Below are positions 33,753 to 45,205 of a DNA stretch of 64,000 nucleotides, one piece after another. Source of the stretch: Lactarius indigo (Eukaryota > Basidiomycota > Agaricomycetes > Russulales > Russulaceae). The stretch is taken from positions 1,860,001 to 1,924,000 of the forward strand of contig JAFKAC010000002.1 of assembly GCA_025766275.1 (NCBI GenBank), read 5' to 3'. How positions within the stretch are numbered: position 1 is the stretch's first letter; each line of letters starts with the position of its first letter. The notes below the pieces were generated by a model. It had not been told where the DNA came from. It worked only from the letters and a program-made list of their open reading frames with translations, and did no database searches. The translations under genes were made by a program, and so were the position numbers.

Positions 33753-36358
33753 CGCTTCACATCCTGCACTTCAACGCTATCCAACACATGTCAGAATTTG
33801 ATGTGAGTTCTCCTGAAATACTGTATAGACCCTTCACTCTCTAATTTGACTAGGTGCTTCAATTCCTCAACATTGAGGCAGTTGTGGATAGTGATGAAGA
33901 GGAGGGTTTTGATGAAGAGCAGCTTGGTGAGCCTGGTCAATAAAAGAGTCACTCTGGTGCCATATGCTCATTGCTTATAGATCATTTTTTCGATGAAGAC
34001 ATTGAAGAGAGCCACTTGGGTTGGGAAAGATGAAGGTCACTCATGCCTTCTTTCATCAGAGAGGCTTCAGAACTGCAGGCACTCATAGCTAGCAGATTGG
34101 CTTGCACGCTGAGATACAATGGTGACCCTGCAGAGGTCCCTCAGCATTTTTGTGTACCCACTCAGGGCGACCCCAATGTATGGTTGATCCGGGTAAAGGT
34201 GAGGTGCAAGTTGACCATTGAGGTAGAAGGTCTCACAATCAATATAGTGCGATTTCAAGAGCAGTCTCATCTGGCAGATTGGCCAACGGGCAACCACGGG
34301 CGATGCATCCCTTTGACCACGTACTGCTTCTGTATTCTCTCACCCTGGGATCCCAGGGTATATTTTCATTGAGGGCTCTCTCCCCAATGTCACATCTACT
34401 GTTCAAGGCCTGGTGATGGTATTAAAAAACACATGTCCTCGGCTGGTGCCTGCCAGTCAGCGTGTTGCACTACTCTCTCCTTGCAACCTGCTGTCCCACC
34501 CTATCCAAGAAGGCAAATGGGTATGCTGCATGTTCAGGCTTTATCATAATGATGCAGGGTTTGTCTGTGGGCATGACCTGACAAAGGATGAGGAGACGAT
34601 CATCGCCCTAGTCCCTTGTATCCCTGAGAAGACCAGGAGGGCCTCAAAGTGCAAAAGGGTAGGCCAACCAGACCTGCAACTATGGACTGTGTGCCAACTT
34701 GAGGTGGTCTGGGGAATGTCCCAAGTGCGAATGATCTCGAATGACAAATATGAATTTCGCCACAATAGGTACAAGTCAGGCCTTGTCTTGAAGTGTCTCG
34801 TCCCTGCTGGCCTCAAGAAGATGTCGAGTGCACCCAATGATATTGGTCACTTCATAGGGGCAGCCTACATCTGCAACCTCCCATTGTTCATGCCATGGGC
34901 CCATTGATTTGCCCAAGATGCACTAAAGCCTGGCCAGCAGGTCAAAGTCAAATCTGGGGACCATACCGGTGCTACTGGGCACATCCACAATGTCATCAAG
35001 TCAGTGGCGACCATCGACTTAGGTCATTCTGATGTAGCACCCATGCTTCAGGTCCTGCTGCACGCCCTGGTGCCATATTATATCAAAGGTGATCACATCA
35101 AGTTCTGGTGGTCTGGCTCACACGGAATCGTAATGTCTGTTGACAAGAACTCCAAGAAATTGACATATGTGGAAAAGGAGTTGCAACTTGCGGTCAGCAT
35201 ACTCCTGAGTCTCCCTGTGCATCTAACTCTTTATTTATTTTTCAGATCACCACCTCCATCAATGCTGTGGGCCCATACAGCCCTTCACTGAACTTCTACC
35301 AGTTCATGGCAGGCACATGGGTCAACTTCAACGTGCCGGGCAAACCCAAGCGACCCAAGCAGCAGGGATATGTCAAAGAGGTCAAGAGTACTCACATGCT
35401 CGTAATAGATGAGCACCTGCTGGGAGAGGTATGCAGCAACACCTCTGTGCACAGAGCAGGCTTAAACACATCACAGTTCATGGTTGACATGCAGGAGTTA
35501 GATGTATGCACTGTGCAAGGCCCACATCTCCCCAAGGGCAAAGCGAGACACCCTTTGTTAGGCCATGAGGTGGTCATCACCTGGGGCCCCTGCAAGAGCT
35601 ACCGTGGGCACATCAAAGACGTAAAAGCTGCGGGTGCTATCATCAAACTTGAAGCACGACTGACTGGGTTGAATTCTCTCCAGCCTTTCTGATGGGGCGA
35701 GTTTGTGCCTTGGTAAGATCAACTTTACTTACCCAGATCAAATGCCTTACTCACCTGGTATATCCAGGGTGCAGAAGGCTGAGGTGGCTGGACTGAGCTC
35801 CAAAACTCAAGTGCACACACTGTTGCCAGCCCATGACTTCCAAATGCAAGAGTTGATGCCGGAGCCTGAGGCAGGTACTTCCAGCCAATCTGGTGGACAA
35901 GGTATGATGTCCAGAGCATGTTAGCTGTATTCTGAAACACACACCCCAAATTACAGATCATTGGCTATTTTCATGCTGGTCCCAGCAGTTCATCTACCTA
36001 AGGTCCATCCCATTCTACATTCACCCTTGTCCCAGAAGTGACACATCCTTGAACGCCTATCAAAAATCTGTTGCTAGGACTGTGCCCCTTTCCCAGCGTA
36101 ACACCAATGCTTGGGAGGGAGAGGTCTTAGTGACCATGCTCTATCGCACTTGCCCCAGGCAGTTCTCTGTCAATCCCAAACACCTCATCCCGCTGGAGCC
36201 TGTAGTTGATGGCGGCATGGTTGTCATTAGTGGCCCATGGACTGGCACTCTAGGTGTGGTCAAAGAAAAGAGGGACAAGTGCTGGGTGGTGACGTTTACA
36301 GTAGATGGTGACTTGCAAGACCAGATTTTCAAAGAGCAGGGTCTAGCTGGCCTCGATT
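33490..36358 (+). pseudogene. Spt5-like NGN/KOW protein, pseudogene
   Basis: Spt5 binds RNA polymerase II and promotes elongation; mushroom genomes carry many diverged Spt5-like copies. Order: Y-type first exon (33493-33702), an acidic exon (VVDSDEEEGFDEEQL near 33880), HFFDEDIEESHLGWER (33980-34030), an NGN-like region (DPNVWLIRVK near 34180; GYIFIEGSLPNV near 34360), then KOW-like segments (PGQQVKVKSGDHTGATGHI near 34930; KGDHIKFWWSGSHGIVMS near 35090; HEVVITWGPCKSYRGHIKDV near 35570; GGMVVISGPWTGTLGVV near 36210) to the stop at 36358. A TGA at 34031-34033, a frame change near 34345 and uncertain exon borders make it a likely pseudogene. The Y exon is also attached to an unrelated Myb-type gene, so it is probably acquired. 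Confidence 0.65.
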
Positions 36359-36360
36359 GA

Positions 36361-37587
36361 ACACTAGTTGCGCCATATGGCCCATGTATATACAACCAGT
36401 GCAGCAATTACACCAAGAATTACATGCCATACTTTACCAAGTCCACCTGAATTCGACAAAGCAAGGTGCAGTCAATTTCTCTTTGAATCTGTAAGCAGTA
36501 AGAGCCTGTCCGGTGCAAAGTCATGCCTTGGAAATGGCCACTCGTGACCTCTGTCTGATGAGTGGGAGAAATCGGTCAGCTCCAGCAATAGAAATATTTA
36601 GTTGGACCCCCAAATGCACTTCTCGGCCGCAATGGGCAAATATACAAGTTTTGAAACATGTGAGTAAGCATGACATTCATGAGCAGCCTGTGCCAGTGTG
36701 GGTCTGATGGAGGACGAGGCCTCAGAGAGCTCAGTGTGGCACCTCATTTGCATTCCTCAGCATGCCACGATCACAGGCGGCCATAGAGACTTGAACATGA
36801 CACTTCCCCAACCAAGGTTGCCATACTTGCAAAGTTTCATGTGGTGCGGAAGAGTGCACAGCTATTTCTGACTACCCTCAACCAGGGCTCTGTGTTGCCC
36901 ACTGCTTGCGTACCTGATCTTGCTGCATTGGCATGCTGCCTTAGAGATTTGATGGGGACACACATTTGGCCTCTTCATACACTCACAATATCTCGCACCA
37001 TGCAGAGGCCTGCATGACCACATGCACCACTTTATACCCCAAATCCTGCACACCTTAGACAAGTTGAGCGTGCAATTAGCAATGACATAAGCACAATTTT
37101 ATTATATAACATATGGTTGGTCACCTCCTTGCTGATCAAGTTGAGCCCAACAACGAAAAAAACAGGTTCATACCTGTTTTTATTTTTGGCAGGGCGGTCT
37201 GGCACAACATTGCTGCAGTCAGGTGTGACCAACTGCACTGAGTGGTCATGCTGCAGGGACCAACAAATAAAAAACAATTTTTTTTTTTTTGGCTGATGCC
37301 AGGCCTGACAAACCGTGCACCAGGCGGGCTCTATATCTCAAAAGGTAGATATTGGAGAGGGAGTCCACTGTACAAGATTGTGCACTGTGATACGGGGGGT
37401 CACAAGGTCACAACAGGTCATGCTGAGTCATTTGGCTCACAACAAATATTGTGGCATATGTGGGTGCAAGAGAAAAGAGGGTGGCCACTCAAAGGTCTGA
37501 TTTGAACCACTTCAACCTCTCTTTTGTGACATTGTAATCCTCCAGAGCTTGCTTGGTGTCTGGAGCTGCCATGATATCAATGTCTTC
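36361..37587. other. No gene recognised
   Basis: Contains an A-run then T-run near 37267-37290 and short frames on both strands. No repeat partner was noticed. Confidence 0.35.
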
Positions 37588-38865
37588 TTAAAGTTCTTCA
37601 CATCTGAAAATTTCCTTCATGACCTCTTCCTTCTTGAAAGAGAAAGCCACATCTTTCAAGCTGGTACCATGAAACAGGTGGCACTGCAGAATTTTTATTT
37701 CTTCAGTATCTGCATGGGGATAGAGCTGGGGCCATATGCATTAGCACTTAATTGATGGGTAGGGGAGGTTTTATACATACCTTCCAACACTCGGTCTGAG
37801 TAGCACCAATCTTGACCTGCTTGTCCATTTTGCTTATACACACAGTTGCTGAATAAGTTGGAGGAAGTTTACCAACACAGGCAACAACATTATCTGCCCC
37901 ATCACCCTGGCTTCCTGAAGCCAGCTCTTCATGGAAGTGGGGATCTTCTTCCCAATGTGACCAAGTCACAGACTCTATTTCTCTTGTGGGGGAATCTCGG
38001 ACACGAGAGATGTCGATAGCGATGACTAAGAGAATGTGCCCCAGGGTGAAGCAGATGTGCTGTGCTGCCATGATTTCCAAGCTTTGAGTGGTCTGAGAGT
38101 AAGTGATTTCAAATGTGATTGTCAGAATAGAGTGATTGAGCCTCTTGAGCTTGACATCAGCATTAGACCTTCTCCTGTCAAATATATCAAAATCTGGGGT
38201 CTTCTTCCCCCCACATCGATGTGGGACATTGACACTCGCACCCCATATAATATTGCTATTTTCCAGGCCATCAGTCTCAGCCCGGCGCCATGCTAAATGT
38301 ATTAATTTGGTAATAACTTCATGCCTGGCCATTGGAAATCGGATAATTAACCTTTCCAGCCCGAGGATGAAGTCTTTGCTGATAGTGTGTGTGGTTTAGT
38401 TCACAAACATACTATGATTGCGTGCATGCATGCTTACTGTAAGGTTTCCCACATACCCACTTCGCCTATTTGACCCATATAGGCTTCAAATTCTGTCAAA
38501 AGTTTTTCAACAGTGGCTGCCATTACCCCCTCAACCACATATTCGCTGCTTGATTCACCCCCTAAGCCCCTGGAATTGATGAATACTTTGAACTGCAATG
38601 GCATGCCATTTGTCTTAGTAGGGCTGCTGGTAAGGCTTTCTGGCAGTGAGACAAACAGTCCAGTGGCCATGGCATAGGGGGCTACAGTTGCACTGGCAGT
38701 CAGGGCAGAGGGTTTTGGCAGGCTTTCAAGTGAGGTGTGAGCACTTGCAGGAGGTGACAAGAGCCTGTGAGTCATGGATGATGACCCACAGCGAACCATA
38801 CTTATGGCTGAGTGAGAGCAGCTTGAACCAAATGGCTTAGATCCATAAGTAGTTGTCATGATCAT
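37588..38865 (-). CDS. PD-(D/E)XK-like (Uma2-type fold) protein, mushroom family
   Basis: Resembles a large Agaricomycete family with a restriction-endonuclease-like fold and no settled role. Exon 1 (38865-38434) begins at ATG 38865 and ends GMWETLQ. An intron of about 60 nt (GTAAGC...TCAG) leads to exon 2 with ILGLERLIIRFPMARHEV, then KTPDFDIFDRR (putative metal-binding Asp), ILTITFEITYSQTTQSL (putative catalytic Glu in the strand typical of this fold) and HILLVIAIDISRV. A second intron near 37776-37710 leads to a short C-terminal exon ending at TAA 37588. No internal stop was found in this model, so it may be intact. The fold is assigned from motif order only. It lies between repeats and has no obvious partner gene. 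Confidence 0.6.
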
Positions 38866-39354
38866 TGATGTAGAGGGGGTAAGGTTTGATGTTGCGATTT
38901 GTGAAGCCTTATATATAAATTGATGTCCAAGATAGCCAGAGACCTCGTGGGGTTACAAACTTCAGGTACAGCCATGCAATTAATTCCTCTGGCTCCACAA
39001 TAGGCTCCACATGGGTCAGGCTCCCCCCAGTCACTTACAGCAAAATCCAAAACAGGAGGCCCCTTGCGACCACATTAAGCATACAGGCTGAGCCTAAAAG
39101 GGCATTCTGTTAAGTGAGATAACCTTAACTTTGCCAACCCTTTGCGCCCTACGTGGCAGACCCTTCGCATTTGGCAGGAATCTCTTGCACAGTGCCAGCC
39201 ATTTGCAGCTTTCAGCCCATCACAATGGCAAAGCACACAGGGGGCTCAAATAGCCCCACAGGCTCATAGGTAGCATAGGTGGTGCTAAATACAAAAGTAG
39301 CCACAGCTATGGATAAGCTCTCTCAAATCACCTCTATGTCGGTGGACCCCCTTT
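38866..39354. other. Spacer before solo LTR C
   Basis: No gene or RNA gene recognised. Short minus-strand frames near 38862-39050 are not convincing. Confidence 0.4.
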
Positions 39355-39967
39355 TGATGAACAGCACAGTAGAAGGGCATACTCACAGTGGCCAAGATGA
39401 CTGTGGTGAGATATGCAGAAGTGCTTGAAGCAGCAACAGGGGGTCAGGCAAGTGAAGCAAGAGAGTTGTCTGGCACACAAACAGTGAGAACTGATATTAC
39501 ATTGGAGGGAAGGGAGCTTACCTGGCACACAAACAGTGAGAACTGATGTGGACCAGGAGCGTACATGCTACTCTACTTATACACTTTCTGGGAGTGACAC
39601 TATACAAGGGTTGTAACACAGGTCACGTACTACAAGACAGTTATTGTTCTACAAACTGGACAAAGGAGTGGATGTTCTGAGAACAAGGACAGAAAGAACA
39701 AGGAGAGTCTAGAAGTAAGTGATATCATAATGACATCATAATAAGGATAGAACAAAAAGAGAACAAAGAAAGATACAAGAATGCATAGTACAATGAACGG
39801 TCTGGATATGTCCATATGATGTCACTGTACATGATGTCATAGATAAAGAAGTCCGAGATTGTACAGATCAAATCTAATCTAAAGCGGTCCTAATTAATCT
39901 ACAGTAGTCCGTATCTGTAAGTCCAGTCTGTTAGAGCCGCTAAGTGCGCAAGGGTCACTTATCAACA
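39355..39967 (-). repeat. Solo LTR, family L, copy C
   Basis: 613 bp, same ends as copies A and B, flanked by the perfect duplication CCTTT (39350-39354 and 39968-39972). It also contains two identical internal units of 26 bp (ctggcacacaaacagtgaga core). Confidence 0.93.
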
Positions 39968-39972
39968 CCTTT

Positions 39973-40469
39973 GCCATTGGGGACACAGGTTCACACCTGA
40001 AAGGGGGTAGGTGGAGCCAAGCACCAGCTGGCATGCCTGCTTAGTATCTACCGCCTGCTCCTGCACTGGTCTGGCACCTGAGTGCCACCCACCCACTTTG
40101 ATACCCCCCTCCAGATCTTGGGCACTGTTCTAGGCACTTTGTCGAGGCCCTGCATGGTTTGTTTGGGGCAAGCTTCTTTGCCCAGGGGCCATCCATCTGC
40201 ATAGCAAGCAGTGGGCACCTGGTCAGTGAATGGGTGGTGCCACTCATGCCTTTGTGCCTCACATCTCTATGTACCAGGCTTCTCTGGCATTTGTTCCAGC
40301 AGGCACCAGCAGAGGGACCTATGCTATTGCCAATTCTGACCCAGCTTAGGCCCTGCCCGACAAACCTGCGGCAGGTGGGCAGGGATGGGGCGTGGCCACA
40401 GGTGCCTACCAGCTCCTACAGCCTTAGCCGAGGCGATATGCCCTCTGCCCCCCCTTGTCTGATTTCAGT
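39973..40469. other. No gene recognised
   Basis: C-rich sequence with an open plus-strand frame (40159-40551) that does not resemble a known protein and runs into the minisatellite. Confidence 0.35.
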
Positions 40470-40740
40470 GAGCTACATGGGGTGCAGAGGAGGCAAGCAC
40501 AGCACCAGGGTCAGCACTGGCTACTTGCCCTCCCTGCCCCAGCCCCAGTAAGGTGGGGTGAGAGTGGGTGCAGAGCATTGGGGTGCGGGGAGGGCAGGCA
40601 TGGCACCAGGGTTGGCACCACCTGCTTGCCCTCCTTGTCTCTGTGCTGGTAGGGTAGGGTGAGGGGGGTGCGGGGCATCAGGGTGAGGGGAGGGCAGGCG
40701 TGGCACCAGGGTCAGCACCACCTGCTTGCCTTCCCTAGGA
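40470..40740. repeat. Minisatellite, about 90-bp unit in three copies
   Basis: Three imperfect units sharing aggcaagcacagcaccaggg / agggcaggcatggcaccagg / agggcaggcgtggcaccagg and ctgcttgcc. Related units in inverted orientation occur at 45240-45380 on the other side of the hAT element. Confidence 0.75.
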
Positions 40741-40751
40741 GGCACAGTAGA

Positions 40752-40844
40752 AGAGGGAGAAGGAAAAGGGGGGTTTGGAAATGGCCGAACAAGTTGATAT
40801 ACCCTGCCACTCCACTCCTGTACCAAGTAGCACGTGCCCACTGG
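40752..40844 (-). promoter_or_regulatory. Dispersed promoter-like cassette, copy d
   Basis: Minus-strand core GGTATATCAACTTGTTCGGCC, followed by ATTTCCAAACCCCCC. In its direction it leads into the minisatellite at 40740-40470. Confidence 0.5.
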
Positions 40845-41040
40845 GCCAGCAGGCGTCTTCGCACCTTCTCCTGTGATGCGTGACGGATGTGCATGTGAGC
40901 TGCCTTGCCTCTTCAGTCGATCAGAGTTCCAAGTATTCCAAAATAGGACCATGACTAGGCGTGACCATCTGACTCAGTGGTCCTGTCCAAATGAGTGATC
41001 AGGCATAGTATTGGTTGCCACCTGCCACCCAACTGGCCAG

Positions 41041-41135
41041 TGGCACATGTTACTTGGGATGGGAGCGGAGTGGCACGGTATATCAACTTGTCTGGCCACT
41101 TCTGAACCCCCCTTTTCCCTTTCCCTCACCTACTG
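41041..41135 (+). promoter_or_regulatory. Dispersed promoter-like cassette, copy e
   Basis: cacatgttacttgggatggg, then cggtatatcaacttgtctgg, then ccacttctgaacccccc. It lies just upstream of the hAT element. A partial copy f (catgtgccatttgggacagg) starts at 45204 on the far side. Confidence 0.5.
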
Positions 41136-41411
41136 CACCTCTTCAGTACCCCTGCCTCAAATTTTATGCCAATTAAGCTGCAGCCAGCAAATAGGAAGGT
41201 CTGGGGCACAGTGTTGGACAGTCGCCGACTGGAAGTCAGAAGTCGGGTCATACAGTTGGTGACTAGTCACTGACTGTAAAACGACTGTGACTTTCCTCAT
41301 CACGTGAAGTAGCAAATATTACATGCTGTAGTTGGTTACATTGATTACACGTCATACGGCGCTCATACTCTTCATCTCTTCATTGCTCATTGCTCCTCAT
41401 CCGATACCGAT

Positions 41412-44400
41412 ATGAGTGCCCGCCCACCTCAATCTACTCGCCATTGGGTCCATGGCTTCTTCAAAGATCACCCAAGGCTTGCACAAAAGGCACCTGAAGC
41501 ATATTCTGGCACCCAAGGAACGTGTGAAAAGCCTAGGGTATTCTGTATAGGTTGTTTAGCTAAGGTCATCAATGCAGCCCTTCAACATGATCAAGAAGAA
41601 GTTGAGGCAGGTACTTGGGAGTCTGCTTGGACACCAGAAATGATCGAAGCAGAATGTGCGTCACTACATCACATCTCTATATTTGTCACCTAATTACTGG
41701 CTTTCCACTAGTATTCTCAGTCGGCCAGAATGAACATGGTCATGCATGGTTGCCAGGACGTGTAGATGTTCTACTAAATCATGTTATAGCCTGTTCCAAT
41801 CATATTGACAACGTGCGTGCGATGGCACAGGCCTACAAAGATGGTATAATCCCATGGTCACCCCCTGCCAGTGGCAGGAGATCCCATCGCTTTGCAGGGG
41901 AGGGCATTGGGCCCATCACATCACCAGCATATCAACGTCACTCTGCGTCACCCTATCCAAGCCCCCGATTGCCTTCATTACATGTTCACACACCATCCTA
42001 TTCCTATCACCCTGCATGTGGCCTCACATCTGGGCCAAGTTCAAGTTATGAGCAAGAGTCTTCTGTTGTGTCTTCTTCATCCTCTGGCGGTCCTGGAAGT
42101 CAAAGTGGTACTCCTTTTGACAATGTATCTATGTACTCAGCACGGTCATCTCGACGCAGCCCAAGTCATGTCCTGCAGACTCCTTTTGTACCCCCAAAAC
42201 TTTCATGGTCAGAAGGACGTCAGCTACTTTTCGAGGAACGGATCGTACACCTCACTGCATCAGCAGGGCTACCACTCTCATGGGTAGAAAACATAGAGTG
42301 GCTAGACTTCTGTGTTGAGTTTCTCCCACATGCCAAGTCACCAAGTTGCAAGGTCCTCACAGGGCGTCTTCTGCCTCGGGCACTTGCCGATTTACAATTG
42401 AGGGCAAAGGTTAAGTTGAGTGGCAAGAGTGCAACGGCCTCATGTGATGGCTGGACAGGTGAAAATTTCCATCACTATATTGCGTTCATGGTTATGGCCG
42501 ATCAAAAGGTATGACATTAGTATGACAACTATCCTCGTGTATCTGACTAGGCTTAGGTCCACATGGTGAAGGTTCATGATGTGTCGAACGAACGGAAGAC
42601 TGCCAATAAACTCTACGATTTGATGGTAGAAGTAATCAAACTCCTTCAATTAGAATGGAACATTGTTGTCGTCGCATTCACAACAGATGCATCTGGTGAA
42701 TCATGAAAGGCGAGGAAGATGCTCCTTGCTTGTTATCCACATATTGTGTGCCCCGACTGCTTCGCACACCAGGTGTGACAGGTTTTTTTTCTCATCCTTT
42801 TGGTCATACTAATGTTTCAAAGGTAAACCTCATTGTCGGGAATTACTTTAAGGCCAAGACAGTATATATGAAGCACAGCAAAATGGCCTGTGAGCTCATC
42901 AGTTGGCTGCGCAGCAAGACCCAGGTCCTCGCCCGCCTTCGAGAAATTCAGGTGCAAAGTGGGATGCAACCCCTCTCGGTAATCTGCGCTGGCTGGACAG
43001 GTGAAAATTTCCATCACTATATTGCGTTCATGGTTATGGCCGATCAAAAGGTATGACATTAGTATGACAACTATCCTCGTGTATCTGACTAGGCTTAGGT
43101 CCACATGGTGAAGGTTCATGATGTGTCGAACGAACGGAAGACTGCCAATAAACTCTACGATTTGATGGTAGAAGTAATCAAACTCCTTCAATTAGAATGG
43201 AACATTGTTGTCGTCGCATTCACAACAGATGCATCTGGTGAATCATGAAAGGCGAGGAAGATGCTCCTTGCTTGTTATCCACATATTGTGTGCCCCGACT
43301 GCTTCGCACACCAGGTGTGACAGGTTTTTTTTCTCATCCTTTTGGTCATACTAATGTTTCAAAGGTAAACCTCATTGTCGGGAATTACTTTAAGGCCAAG
43401 ACAGTATATATGAAGCACAGCAAAATGGCCTGTGAGCTCATCAGTTGGCTGCGCAGCAAGACCCAGGTCCTCGCCCGCCTTCGAGAAATTCAGGTGCAAA
43501 GTGGGATGCAACCCCTCTCGGTAATCTGCGCTGTCTTAACAAGGTGGACAGCGCGTTATCTTGCTTTTAGGCATCTACTTGAGCTCCACCGTCCTCTCAT
43601 GGCTCTTGTGAATAATGATGCAATGGCCCCACCCAATCAAAGTATTATCATTTCCCCAGGCTCATCAGTGTCAAACAAAAGAAAGGCGCGGGAAATGGTG
43701 GCGATCATCGAGGATAGTAGTTTCTGGCACTCATTAGCTTGGTGAGAAACTTATTTAACTCAAGAATGGCATTTGAGATCTGATACATTTTGATACAGCC
43801 TTAAGACACATCTCGAACCTCTTGCGAGAGCTGCAAACATCGCCCAAGCGGCATTCTGTCGTCTGGATCAGATCCTGCTTACATTTGGGTCACTTTCAAT
43901 ATATTACGAAGACAACAAGGCCAAGGACCCCGCAAATATTCCTGGGTGTACAGCTATACTTGACAGCATCGAGAAGTGGTGGGCTAGAGCCGATCAAGAT
44001 GTATTTATCACCACCATCCTTTTAAACCTGTTTGTCAAGGAAACTGTGTTTAACCCCAGTGTCCCCTTCCTAACTCACGCTGGCATTCTCGCACTTATGA
44101 AATGTTTATATCGACATTTCTTCTCTGTCACAGAGACCACAGTGGTGCTGGAACAAAACCTCAGGGACTTATTGCGCAACATTGAAGACTATTTTTCGGG
44201 CAGAGGAATATTTGAGCAGATGGCACAATACATTTCTGCCCTTGAAGCGGAGACACAGATTGCGGGTGTGTCCCCTGATCCTATTAGATTTTACACAGGA
44301 ATCAGCCTGATCACTGGACCCTCCCCACAACTGCTCATCAAACTCGCACAACACCTCCTATCCATTTGCCCAAACTCTGCCTTGTGCGAGTGATTATTCA

Positions 44401-44996
44401 GCGTGTTTGGCAATACCCTCACGAAGCTCAGAAATCGTCTTGGGATCAAGACGCTCACCTCTCTTGCTGAACTGAAGATGCACATATGGGACGAGCACTT
44501 GCGCAAAAAAGACACCAAAGAATGTATGAAACGCTTCTTTGGAAGATCTAATGGTCCTCCGGCAGAAGCTGAAGAACTCCCAGTACCTCAGGCCGATCCT
44601 CAGCCCCCCTCTGAGTCCACCACTCCACCTCCACCTCCCAATGAAATGGAAATGGATGACATGACAGCTATTGACACAGAACTACAGCAGTTGTCTGGTG
44701 CCAGTGGGGTCGCTAACAAGTTCAATGAAATAACTGATTCATTTGGTAGACAGGCAAGCAGAGATGACGACAATGAGGGCGAACAGATGCATGACTCAGA
44801 GGGCATCTCAATCAAGATTTCCAACCTTTTTGATTTCAAAAATCGGGCCTGGATTCCTACCAATGAACATAGCACATCTCAGAGTCTGGATGACGAGCTA
44901 GAGCTCTATGAGCTCCTTGACTTGGACGCACAAGGAGAGGAAGACCTTAATGTCAAGATTGATCAAGCCCTTGATAGTGTACTTCATCATGTCTAA
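41412..44996 (+). pseudogene. hAT-family transposase, broken
   Basis: Cuts and joins the element ends through an RNase H-like core. The start ATG at 41412 gives MSARPPQSTRHWVHGFF with a short CxxC region. A Ser-rich linker follows, then the first catalytic Asp in CDGWTGENFHHYIAF (near 42445), an intron of about 48 nt, the second Asp in FTTDASGES with a TGA directly after (42704-42706), CPDCFAHQV, an intron, VNLIVGNYFKAKTVYM, and further downstream YYEDNKAKDP (near 43905). The C-terminal dimerisation motif LFSVFGNTLTKLRNRLG (44395-44445) is preceded by TGA 44391-44393 where CER would be expected. Both stops fit CGA to TGA. The core is also disrupted by the duplication at 42449-43532. The final acidic tail ends at 44996. 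Confidence 0.9.
42449..43532 (+). repeat. Exact 542-bp tandem duplication inside hAT transposase
   Basis: Unit 1 is 42449-42990 and unit 2 is 42991-43532. They read identical by eye, including the intron and the TGA stop. The junctions share only 2-3 bp (ggctgg versus cgctgt). It could be a recent replication-slippage or repair event, or an assembly artefact. Confidence 0.93.
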
Positions 44997-45205
44997 CTCA
45001 ATTATTTACACTACACATTGTATGCGAGGTTTTGCGACTTGTCTGGACGACTTGCTGCATGTGCAGCACCTATTATGTCAGCTGTGTCAGTGACTTAGGT
45101 GGGCGTGGGAATAGTTGTGGTCGTTTGCGGTCGCTGACCCCCATGGTCTGACGGTCGTCCTGACTGTCACAACTAGTCGCTGACCGGCACAACACTGCTG
45201 GGGCA

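Larger units (their letters stand above)
41209..45197 (+). mobile_element. hAT DNA transposon, complete ends, broken transposase
   Basis: 3989 bp bounded by inverted ends beginning CAGTGTTG on both sides (imperfect beyond 8 bp), and flanked by the perfect 8-bp target duplication CTGGGGCA (41201-41208 and 45198-45205), as expected for hAT. Subterminal gtcactgac/gtcgctgac motifs recur near both ends. It carries one transposase gene, broken by stops and by an internal tandem duplication. Confidence 0.93.

Noticed and set aside
38036..38399. Plus-strand frames opposite the PD-(D/E)XK-like gene
   Set aside because: They are shadows; the minus strand shows the ordered motifs and splice sites.
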